NCBI RefSeq assembly: GCF_000816845.1
Contig: NZ_CP006877.1
Location: 3,043,501 to 3,107,500 of the forward strand
Direction of reading: 5' to 3'
From: Rhizobium gallicum bv. gallicum R602sp
GTDB lineage: Bacteria > Pseudomonadota > Alphaproteobacteria > Rhizobiales > Rhizobiaceae
Length of the DNA: 64,000 nucleotides
Shown here: in pieces, positions 25,837 through 35,700 of the stretch
Layout: every line of letters begins with the position of its first letter
Position numbering within the stretch: position 1 is the first letter of the stretch
Notes under the pieces: generated by a model
Told to the model about the DNA's origin: nothing
The model's input: only the letters and a program-made list of their open reading frames with translations
The model's database searches: none
Position numbers and translations under genes: made by a program

Positions 25837-27458
25837 TCCGCCGGCAACTCTTTGCTAAGACCAGCAAAGCGCAGCAGCGTTCCGAGCAGGTTCCACGGCG
25901 CTTCTTCCCGGGGCGGGACGGGACGCTGCGAATGCGAGCGAGCGCGGCCGAGCGGCACGATCACGTAATCGGTGCGCGGGTCCGGAAACGGATCGGCAAA
26001 AGCTTTCAAGAGCGGCGCATGATCGCCGTAGAAGAGCAACCAGACTGGCCGGTCCAGCGTGTCGAGATGATGGGCCAGGTTCCCAAGCGCATGATCGGCG
26101 CGGCGAAGGAGCTCGGAATAGATCTCCACAGGATCGGTTAGATCACCGACGCGACCGGCTTCCCAGGGGCCATGGTTGGCCATTGAGGCGACGAACAGGA
26201 AATTCTTGATATCCGGATCCTTTTCGATCTCGCGGATGACGCTCTTCGTCAGCGCCTGATCGCTAACATAAGGGCCGTCGCGCTCCGGATTATGATCGAA
26301 TTCGTCGAGCATCATCATGTGATCGAAGCCGAGCTGCGGCATTGCCTTATGACGCAGGAAGAAGGTGCGATCGTAGGGATGAATGAACTGCGTCTTCCAG
26401 CCGGCATCCTTCAGCTTATTCGGCCAGACGACATCCGTGTACTGGCTTGCGCTCAGATAGGGATAGCTCGCATCGATATGCACGTCGTCCGGCTGAAGGC
26501 CGCTTAAGATTGCAAATTCGGTGCGAAGCGTATAGCCGCCTTCGAAAACGCTTGTCATACGGCCCCACTGCGCCGCCCGCTTTCGCAGTCGATCAAGATT
26601 GGGAAGCTTTAAATCTTTGACCTCGAAATGACGAAGGTCGATGAACGATTCCGACTGCCAGACGACGATGAGAGGCGGTTCGTTATCGCCGTCCGGATCC
26701 CAAAGATCGTGCAGCGCCGACTTCAGCATGACCGACAGCTCGTGCACGATCTTCTCGCGGCGGCGGCCGAGCCATATGATGAAATGAAGAACGACAGATG
26801 TGAACGTACCGAAACGGACCGTATTCTTCTTGATATCGATCGGTCCAACCAGCTGCTGCGTGGCCCGCGAGACCGGCCCGTTCACAGGGCCGTAGAAAAG
26901 CGCCAGCCACGGACCGAAGGCAACGGCAAGTCCGACCAGGGCCCAGAACCCCTGTGCGCTGGCAGGCAAAATATGCGGCTCGAAATAGAAATAGAGCCCG
27001 GTCACGCCGAAGACGTAAAGGAAAGAGAATATCCAGAAGAAGATGTTCAGGGAGGTCGCGTAGAAGATCTCCTTGTATTTGAAAACATCGACGACGAGCG
27101 CGATGTCGGAGAAAATCAGCGGCTCTCGGATGAACTTGAACTTCGCGCGCGAAATCCCGGTGAAAATCACAAAGAAACTCATCGTCGCCTGCATGGCGTA
27201 GATCGGCCGCCACGTTACCGAAAAGAAACCCGCAAAGACCAGAGCGATAACCGGAAGGCGTGCGGCAAGATCGAGCGCATAGCGTGAGGGTGTTCGCTCG
27301 ACGTTGTTCTGACGATAGACGGCAGACGGCATCGCGAACCAGTCCGTTGCATAGACGAAGATGCACGTCAGGGCAAAGCAGGAGGCAACCAATAGAAAGG
27401 GGACGTCATGTAAGCGCAAAGGAACCATCGATTTTCTTTTACCGGCAACAAATGCCAA
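25833..27458 (-). CDS. rkpI: RkpI, membrane sulfatase/LtaS-superfamily protein
   Basis: 541 residues. The N-terminal half has about five transmembrane segments (near residues 13-33, 58-78, 84-100, 133-156 and 172-195). The C-terminal catalytic domain is sulfatase-like: PPLIVVWQSESFIDL, the nucleophile region GGYTLRTEFAILSGL with a Thr in the LtaS position, and the metal-binding WLLFYGDHAPLL. LtaS-type enzymes transfer phospho-alcohol groups from lipids, so RkpI may modify or transfer a lipid-linked capsule precursor with its active site in the periplasm. That is inference; the symbol rests on operon order and topology. The stop overlaps the rkpJ start. Confidence 0.85.
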   Translation of the reverse strand: MAFVAGKRKSMVPLRLHDVPFLLVASCFALTCIFVYATDWFAMPSAVYRQNNVERTPSRYALDLAARLPVIALVFAGFFSVTWRPIYAMQATMSFFVIFTGISRAKFKFIREPLIFSDIALVVDVFKYKEIFYATSLNIFFWIFSFLYVFGVTGLYFYFEPHILPASAQGFWALVGLAVAFGPWLALFYGPVNGPVSRATQQLVGPIDIKKNTVRFGTFTSVVLHFIIWLGRRREKIVHELSVMLKSALHDLWDPDGDNEPPLIVVWQSESFIDLRHFEVKDLKLPNLDRLRKRAAQWGRMTSVFEGGYTLRTEFAILSGLQPDDVHIDASYPYLSASQYTDVVWPNKLKDAGWKTQFIHPYDRTFFLRHKAMPQLGFDHMMMLDEFDHNPERDGPYVSDQALTKSVIREIEKDPDIKNFLFVASMANHGPWEAGRVGDLTDPVEIYSELLRRADHALGNLAHHLDTLDRPVWLLFYGDHAPLLKAFADPFPDPRTDYVIVPLGRARSHSQRPVPPREEAPWNLLGTLLRFAGLSKELPAE

Positions 27459-27464
27459 ATCCGA

Positions 27465-28328
27465 TTAAAGCTTGGGCGTGTCAATGCCCGATGATATCCC
27501 TGTCTTCAAATGCACAGTCGATGACCTTGCATGCGTTTCCCTTGCGCCACGCTTCAACCGAGATCGGTACCAGAGCGAAAGCAGCGGCTTGATGAACGGC
27601 CCCAGATAGGCAAGCGCCATGAGGGACGGCGTGAAGTGAATCTTCGAGCGTTTTCGGTCGATACCGGCGATAATGCGCTGTGCAATTGCTTCTGCCGTCC
27701 AGGGCTTCACCTTGCCCATCAGAACCTCGGCCTGCCATGGCCGCATCGTCATTTCACGCTGATACTGGGGTGTCAGCGTGTCCGGCGGAAAGCAGATGGA
27801 GACGCGAATTCCCGTTCCGACGGCTTCCGCCTGTATGGCTTCCGCAAAGCCTTTGAGGGCCGATTTAGAGGCGCAGTAGGCCGCATAACCGTGAAGGCCA
27901 ATCAATGCGGCACCCGACGAGACCACCATGATGGTGCCCTGCCCTCTCGCCTTCATGCTGTGATAGACGGCACGGGCGGCATTTGCGGTGCCCAGGAGAT
28001 TTGTGGATATCTGCTGGTCGAAGGCCGCAGCTGAAAGAGCATCGAAGGCGGCCGGCTCGACAATGCCGGCAGAGGCGATCAGCACATCGCAGGGGCCGTT
28101 TGCCGTTTCACAGGCTTTGACCGCAAATGCCAGGTCCTCATGCTTGGAAACATCAGCCGAAACGGCAAAAGTGCTTCCGCCTTTCGATACAGCCTGGACG
28201 TCTAAAACCGCCTGGTCGAGGCGTGCCGCATCACGTGCGATCAGTGAAACCCGCTCGCCTCTGGCGGCGTAAGCCTTTGCGACTGCTAATCCGATGCCGC
28301 TTGAACCGCCGGTTACGATGACATGCAT
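27465..28328 (-). CDS. rkpH: RkpH, short-chain dehydrogenase/reductase
   Basis: A 287-residue classical SDR. Cofactor loop TGGSSGIG lies at residues 6-13, SAG in ASAGIV near 85-87, catalytic Ser in VVSSGA (about 137-138), and Tyr151-x3-Lys155 in YCASK. The C-terminal 50 residues are basic and contain a hydrophobic stretch (LMALAYLGPFIKPLLSLWY) that could associate with the membrane. It lies 14 bases after rkpG and 6 before rkpI. By analogy with S. meliloti it would reduce the keto group formed by the RkpG condensation when the capsule lipid precursor is made. Confidence 0.9.
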   Translation of the reverse strand: MHVIVTGGSSGIGLAVAKAYAARGERVSLIARDAARLDQAVLDVQAVSKGGSTFAVSADVSKHEDLAFAVKACETANGPCDVLIASAGIVEPAAFDALSAAAFDQQISTNLLGTANAARAVYHSMKARGQGTIMVVSSGAALIGLHGYAAYCASKSALKGFAEAIQAEAVGTGIRVSICFPPDTLTPQYQREMTMRPWQAEVLMGKVKPWTAEAIAQRIIAGIDRKRSKIHFTPSLMALAYLGPFIKPLLSLWYRSRLKRGARETHARSSTVHLKTGISSGIDTPKL

Positions 28329-28342
28329 TGCATCGTCCTGCC

Positions 28343-29758
28343 TTAAGGCTTGCCCGCCATCTGGTTCATCGGCAGGAGCTTCATTACCTGTTCGAAGTCG
28401 ATCGAACCTAGGCCGAAATTGCGGTCCTGTAAATCTTTCAGCCGCTTTGCGGTCACAGTGACGGCATGGCTGATCTGCTCATCCGTGTGATTGCAGGTGA
28501 TAAAGAAACGCAGCCGCGCCATACCTTCTGGAACTGCCGGATGGATGATCGGCAGCGCGTTTACGCCCTCTTCGAGAAGATCGTTGGAAAGCTGCACGGC
28601 GCGAACGGAATCCCCAACGATCACCGGAACAACGGAATATCCCGTCGCGAGGCCGGTATCGAGACCGGCTTCCTTCGCAAGCTTGAGGAAGAGCGCGCCG
28701 TTGCGCCGCAACCGGGCGGTACGCTCCGGCTCTTTCGTCAATATTTCCAGGCCGGTCAATGCCGCAGCCGCCAGTACCGGCGCCAGGCCGACGCTATAGA
28801 CGAACCCGCCGGCTTCCGCCTTCAAGACGTCCGCCAAAGCCTGGCTTCCGGCTATATAACCGCCGCAACTCGATGTGGTCTTTGAAAGCGTTCCCATCCA
28901 GATGTCGACGTCATGTGGATCGATGCCGTAATGTTCGAAGCTGCCGCGGCCGGCTTGTCCAAGCACGCCGAGAGCGTGCGCCTCATCGACCATCAGCCAG
29001 AAGCCGTAACGCGACCTCAGCTCGACCAGTGCCGGCAGGTCGGCGATATCGCCATCCATCGAGTAGACGCCTTCGACGATCACCAGGATACGCCGGAAGT
29101 CGGAGGACAGAGACTTCAGAACGGATTCGAGGTTCTCGACATCATTGTGCTTGAAGAGACGGCGCGTCGCGCCCGATTGCTTGATCCCGGCAAGCGCGCT
29201 GTTATGGATGAACTCGTCATGGATCACGAGATCCTGCGGGCCCATCAGACAGCTGATCGCAGCAACATTGGTCAGATAGCCGCTGACGAAGCAGACTGCA
29301 GCGTCAACGCCGTAGACTTTGGCAAGCGCATGTTCAAGTTCGACATGCACGGGCCGCTCTCCGGCAACCAGCCGGCTTGCCGACGCAGAAATGCCAAAGC
29401 GATCTATCGCCTCTTTTGCCCGCTGGTTGACGAGCGGGTCGGTATTGGTTGCGAGGTAGTCATAAGAGGCAAAGTTTGTGAACTCCCGGCCGGACATAAC
29501 AGTCGTTGCACCTGCCGCCTTGTCATGAGACCGGTAGAAGGGGTTGCCGATGCCAGCCATCTGCGCCCCGATTTTCTGGGTCATCACCCGCTGGTATTCC
29601 GGCAGTTCGTCGAATCGTGTCACCTGGCGAACCGGCGGCTGGGGGTGGCGGTTCATCCGGGCTGCCCGGTTTCTGCCGGACGACTCGTTGGCGTGCCGCA
29701 TCTGATCGAGCAGTCCCGTTTTCCGGTCCTGCGCCTTCCCGTCTGGATTATCCGTCAT
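28343..29758 (-). CDS. rkpG: RkpG, alpha-oxoamine synthase family PLP enzyme
   Basis: A 471-residue protein of the 2-amino-3-ketobutyrate CoA ligase/serine palmitoyltransferase family. It shows FVSGYLTNVAAIS, the aspartate motif WLMVDEAHALGVLGQAGRG, and the PLP-binding Lys293 in GTLSKTTSSCGGYIAGS. Family members condense an amino acid with an acyl thioester. Next to the multidomain RkpA with its acyl carrier domain, RkpG probably accepts RkpA-bound acyl chains. The N-terminal 90 residues extend beyond the core enzyme. The start lies one base after the rkpA stop, so the genes are coupled. Confidence 0.9.
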   Translation of the reverse strand: MTDNPDGKAQDRKTGLLDQMRHANESSGRNRAARMNRHPQPPVRQVTRFDELPEYQRVMTQKIGAQMAGIGNPFYRSHDKAAGATTVMSGREFTNFASYDYLATNTDPLVNQRAKEAIDRFGISASASRLVAGERPVHVELEHALAKVYGVDAAVCFVSGYLTNVAAISCLMGPQDLVIHDEFIHNSALAGIKQSGATRRLFKHNDVENLESVLKSLSSDFRRILVIVEGVYSMDGDIADLPALVELRSRYGFWLMVDEAHALGVLGQAGRGSFEHYGIDPHDVDIWMGTLSKTTSSCGGYIAGSQALADVLKAEAGGFVYSVGLAPVLAAAALTGLEILTKEPERTARLRRNGALFLKLAKEAGLDTGLATGYSVVPVIVGDSVRAVQLSNDLLEEGVNALPIIHPAVPEGMARLRFFITCNHTDEQISHAVTVTAKRLKDLQDRNFGLGSIDFEQVMKLLPMNQMAGKP

Positions 29759-29759
29759 T

Positions 29760-32700
29760 TCACATTGCCGCTTTCTGAACCGTGCCAGAATGACTCTGGA
29801 TCAGCTGGCTGACAACCTGCTCGGCTTCGCCTGCTCCCTCGTTTCCACCACTACGGCTGGCCACGCGCTCCCGAAGACGAGCCACAACATCGCCGATGGT
29901 CGTGCCATCGCTGATACCACTCAGCGGTATGTCGAAGCCGGTCTTCTGTTGGAAGCTCATACCGAGTTCCATCGCCATCAGGCTGTCGAGCCCGATATCC
30001 TTCAGCACTTTTTCCGGTGTGATACCATCTTCGGTGATACGCAGGATCGCTGCGATTTCGACAGCGACCAGCTTATGGAGAAGGGCCTGCGCTTCATCTG
30101 CAGACTTGCCGGCGATCATCGCCTCAAGATCGATGGTTTCGTTGTCATTGGTCGCCTGGTTGCTTCCTGCCTGGCGCATGATCGTCTCGAAGAGCGACTT
30201 TCCGGCAATTGGTAGAAGGCGCGCCGCGCTCCAGTCGACCTCGGCGATCATGACAGTCGCACCCTCGATGCGGCCCTGATCGGCAAGCATGTAGCGCTCG
30301 ACCTGCTCCAGCGCATCGCCCGCTTTCAAAGCCGACTTGCCGATGCGCTTCGAAAGCACCTCGTTCACCTCGGCGTTACGTGCCAGGTAGCCCTTGTCGG
30401 CAATCGCGCCGAAGCCTACCGCCAGGCCGGCAAGTCCGGCTGCGCGGCGTTGGCGCGCCAGACCTTCGAGGTAGCCGTTGGCTGCGACATAGTTCGCCTG
30501 GCCCGGATTGCCGAGCATCGTCGTCGCGGACGAGAACAGCAGGAAGAGATCGAGATCGTCATCTGCCGTCAGCCGGTGAAGGATGTCTGCGCCCTTGACC
30601 TTGACGTTCACGACGGGCCGGTTGCGTTCTGCCGTGAGGTTCGAAAGCAGGGCATCGTCAAGCACCATGGCTGCATGGACGATGCCCTTCAGCGGCGCCT
30701 TGGTGCGCAATTCGTCAAGCAGGGCGGCGACCGCCTTCTCCTCGGTAATGTCGCAAGCATGCACGCTTGCCGTGACGCCCTTCTTTGTCCATTCGGTGAT
30801 CGCCTTGCGGGTCTCGTCGTCGGCAACGCCCTTGCGCGAACAAAGCGCGATCTTCCGGGCGCCTTTCGAAACCAACCAGTTTGCAGTTGCAAGACCGAAG
30901 CCGCCGATGCCTCCTGCCACAAGGAAGATGCCATCGGAATCGAAGTGAAGCGCCTTGCCGGGTGCCGGAAGAACTTTATCCTTGCCGATGACCGGGGGAC
31001 GGACGACGATCTTGCCAATGTGGCCGGCATTCTGCATGAGACGGAATGCGCTGCTGATCTCGTCATAACCGAAAGCGCGATAAGGGATCGGCACCAGCTT
31101 TCCGGCGGAGAACAACTCTCCGATTTCGGTGAATATCCGCTTCGTGAGTTCCGGCACATTGACGAGCAGCTGGTCGGCATCGATCCCGAAATAGCTGATA
31201 TTGCGGCGGAAAGGCCGAAGCCCGATCTTGCGGTCGGAATAATAGTCGCGCTTTCCAAGTTCAAGGAAGCGCCCGAACGGCTTCACGAGCTCGAGGCTGC
31301 GCTCCATGGCTTCGGAGAAGAGCGAATTGAGAACGAGATCGACACCGGCACCATCGGTAATCCGGCGAATATCGGTCACGAAGTCGAGCGAGCGCGAATC
31401 GAAGATATGATCGGCGCCGAGCGTTTCCAGGAAGCGACGCTTCTCAAGCGTTCCCGCCGTGGCAATGACCGTTGCGCCCTTCAGCTTTGCGATCTGCAGG
31501 GCAGCCAGGCCGACACCGCCTGCGGCACCATGGATCAGGATCGTCTCGCCGGGCTGAATGCGGCCGAGCTCGACCATGGCATAATAGGCCGTGAGGAACG
31601 CGACCGGCACGGTTGCTGCGGCGACCGTATCCATCCGTTCGGGTAGCCTGGTGACACCATCCTGGCGAACCCTCACATGCGTGGAGAAGGCGGCCGGGCC
31701 GATGCCCATCACCTTGTCGCCACGCCTCAGATCACTGACGCCCATGCCCGTTTCGACAACACGTCCGGCAAACTCCATGCCGATCGTGGCGCCAGCAAAG
31801 CCGTCCTCCAGTGCTTCTTCGGGGAGCAGGCCCATGGCCCACATGACATCGCGGAAGTTGAGACCCGTTGCCTCGACGGCAACGACGATCTCACCGTCGG
31901 CAACAGACGGTACGTCACAAGCTTCCCAGGCAACACTGTCGAGGCGTCCGGCCGAATGCTGGCGGATCGTGGCAGCGGCATAACCGCCGGTCATCCGGGC
32001 AGAGGACGCTGAAGGCCCGGTAACAGCGCGAAGTTCACGGACCTCGCCGGTTGCCTCGTCGAGCATCCATTCGCGGTTTGCCCCATGTGATGCGAAGATC
32101 GAATTCACGATGCCGGAAATACGCCTATCGCCGGGTTCCGCATCGAGCATGTGGACGTCCAGGAATTCATACTCGTTCTGCAGGACGCGGGCAAAGGCCC
32201 AAAGCCCTGAGTTTGGGCCGTCGGTTCCATCACCGGAAAGCGGCGAGCCGCCGGGCGCGATGAGAAGAAGCTGCGGACGGCTGTTTGCGGCAGCCTCGCC
32301 GGACTGCATGTAGGCGGCAAGCGCTTCGGCAAAAGATGCAAATGCGACGAGCCGATCCTGTGACAGCTTCGATGGGTCTTGCTTCGATGCGCGCTGGGCA
32401 TAATAGACCGCACGCACCGGCTGGCCCGCAAATTTGGAGAACGCTTCAGCATAAGCCGGCTTCGGCTCGTCCGCCGCAACGGATATTGTTGCTAGCCCCC
32501 CGAAGTCCGAGGCGTGGCTTGAGCCTTCGCCGATCACAAATAGCGGGCCATTAACGGCTTCGGCGGCCAGGGGTTTTTCGTTGACCGCCTTAGGCTGCGC
32601 GATCAGCGAAACGAGCCTGCCTTCCGGATACTCGGCTTCGTCGACCTTTGCGTCCGCAAATCCGAGCGAATGCGCAAGATCCTCAATCTGACGGGCGGTT

Positions 32701-35700
32701 CCGAGCTTTCCGATCGGAAATTCCGGAGACTGGCTGCCTGCAAACCAGACGTCCGACAGGCCGAATACGAAGTCGTTGAAAGCGGAAGGCGCACGATCGG
32801 CAAGGACGAGCGTCGCACCGTGAGCAGCTGCCTTGCGCACGACAGCCTGGAGCGCCTCGTCGCTGGAAAGATACTGCTGGCTCTGATCCCCCGCAACGAC
32901 AACCAGATCGGCCGCGGCCTGATCGCCGAGCTTATCGGGGTCTGCGACAATGACATGCGCGCTGTCTTCGAAAGCGAGTTCCAGCGTACGCCGGATATTT
33001 TCACGCGGGTCGGCAATGACGAGCAAAGCGCCGTGTTCGGCTGCCGCCAGGGCAAGCTTGCGGCTGAAGGCGGCCGAGATCGACCCAACTTCCAGAATTC
33101 GACGGATACCGCCATTCTTCGCCTTCAGCACACCATCGACCATGCCGCTTACGACGGAAAGGCGGTGCAAGCTCAAGGGCGAATGGACGAGAACATGCTC
33201 CAGCGTCGCTTCGCTGACCGACTTCGAAGAAGCAATGTCCTTGCCCTGCTTGAGGGCTGCGATTTTCTCGAGAGCATCGCGATGCGCATCGTTGATGAGG
33301 ACGGCTTCCGCGATGCGGCCGGCATCTTCACCATAGAGTTCTCGCAGAACCTCTTGGACCGGAGGCAGCGTGAATTCAGTCGCAACGGTCCATTTTCCAT
33401 CATCGGAAGAGGCAATGCCCGCATCTTCAAGGCTGAAGAGGCAGCTGGAGAGGAAGGATCTGAATGCGGCATCGCCGGGAAGGCTGCCAATCGTAATCGA
33501 ACCATCCCTTGCCGCGAGCGCAAGCGCGATCTCGTGGCATGCGCGATAGACGGCGGCGTCGAGCAGAAGGGTTGCGTTATTCAGCGCAACGTCCGGGGCG
33601 CTGGCAATGACCGGAAGCGCATGAATGTCGGATGTCGCGGCAAAAAACGCGGACGGGACGCTCTCATAGTGAAAGGCGACGGAATCCAGCGTGTGGTGAC
33701 GCCTCAGATACGTCCGGCGGAAGCGGCAATCGTCGAATGCCGCAACCTGTGTGCCCGCGTCGTCGAACATCCGGAAACGCACCTTGATCGAATTCTGGCT
33801 GAACCGTTCGATCCCGATCGTCGCCTTGACGACTGGCCGTTCGGAACGCCTGACGCGAACGGAGCCGAAGCGCACAGGGATATAGGGCGCGCCTGCCTGA
33901 TCGCCGGATAGCTGATCGAAAAGCGCCACCAGACCGTGAAACGCTGCATCGACCGACATCGGATTCAGATTGTAGCTCAGGTAAGGGTGTGCAGCCTTTT
34001 TTGCTGTCTTAAGATCGACCTCTATCAGACCGTGCCCGAAAGCGACCGCCTTCGACAACAGCCTGAAATGCGGACCATATTGCAGGCCGAAGCGCTCAGC
34101 TGTCTCATATGTCTTTTCGGCCGTCAGAACCGATTTGACTTCGCCGGCGACGGGGGCTGCGCGCTCGTCGGCCACGGCATCGATCGTCTTGCGCACCCGG
34201 GCTACGGCATGAACGGTCCAGTCGTCATTGCTCAGCCGTTCACGCGAGCGGATTTCGATGTTGCCGGTTTCGGGAGAAAGGACCGTCGAAAGTTCGGCGA
34301 TACGATCTTGCCGCAATTCCAGTGGCCGCACGATCTCCAGATTTCCGAGTTCGACCTCGTCCGTATCATAATATTGCTGTGCAGCCGTTACGGCGATCTC
34401 GATGAAGCCGCTGCCAGGCATGATCGCCTTTGAATCCACGACATGCTCTGCAAGGTCTGGCAGCAGGTTGGCGTCAACATGGTTCTTCCAGCTCGATGCG
34501 TTCGGATCGGTTCGCCAGCCGAGCAGCGTATAAGGCACACGCTGATCGCGGCCGAAGATGTCGATCTCGTCGCTCGTCGGGTGCGGACGCAATTCGACTT
34601 TCTCGAACGGCAGCGGAGGAAGTTGAATGAAGGCGTTGCGACCGGCGGCGTTGCGTGAACGAAGCGGCGATACGCCATGAGCCACGGCACGCGCGAAGGA
34701 CTGCGCGACCGGATCGCGCCCGGTTCCGCTTTCACGCGCAAGCGTCGGGATTACGGCCGCTTGATGCGAGATGTTCTTGGCGATGTCCGTCACATAGTTC
34801 GAAAGAATCGGGCGCGGCGAGATTTCGATGAAAAGGTTGCAACCCATTTCCATCGCGGCTTCACAAGCGTCCTTGAACAGCACCGGATCACGCACGTTGC
34901 GCCACCAATAAGCCGTGTCCAGCGTCTGCCCATCAGCGTGGCGGCCCGTGACGGTGGAAATGAATATGCCGGTGCCGGCATCTGGCTCGAGATCCGGCAG
35001 ATCGTCGAAGAATGCATCCTTCGCCCGATCGATGATCGGATGATGGAACGGATAGTTAATATCGAGCACATGCGCCACGATCTGCGCCTTGCGGGCGGCG
35101 TCGCGGAAGGCCTGAACCTCTTCTGATGGGCCGGAAATCGTCACTGAATTCGGCGCGTTGATGGCTGCAATGCAGATATTGTCGAAGCCATTCGCATGTG
35201 CGAAAGCAAGCGCGGCATCCGCGGTCATGACGACGGCTGCCATCTTGCCTTCGCCGGCGAGCAGGTCCTGATGCTGCGAGCGTTTGGCAACGATCGCCAC
35301 AGCTTCCGCGGCCGTCAGCACCTTGGCCGCGTAGGCAGCGGCAATTTCGCCGACTGAGTGACCAAGAACCGCATCGGGTCGCAGGCCCTGCGCCGAAAGA
35401 CAGTCGGTCAACGCTGCCTGCACCGCAAACAGCATCGGCTGAGCAATCTTGGTGTCCGCGAGCCGCTCCGGCAGATCCTTGGAAAAGAGCAGATCGGTCA
35501 GCTTTTCGCCGAGATAATATTCAAAGAGCGCGCTGAAGGACTGGAAGCATTGGCGGAAGTGCGCGTTTTCGCGATACGCGTCCACCCCCATGCCCGGCCA
35601 TTGCGAGCCGTTTCCAGCAAAGACAAATGCAACCCGCACGCCTTGACCAGGAACCTCACCATGCTCGCCAGCCGTCGGCTCGCCTGCCAGATGAGCGCTG

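Noticed and set aside
30450..31646. 398-residue plus-strand open frame opposite rkpA
   Set aside because: Shadow of a strong GC-rich coding gene: no domain, and all PKS motifs are on the minus strand.
32670..33911. 413-residue plus-strand open frame opposite rkpA
   Set aside because: Same reason; it reads as the complement of coding DNA, without a ribosome binding site.
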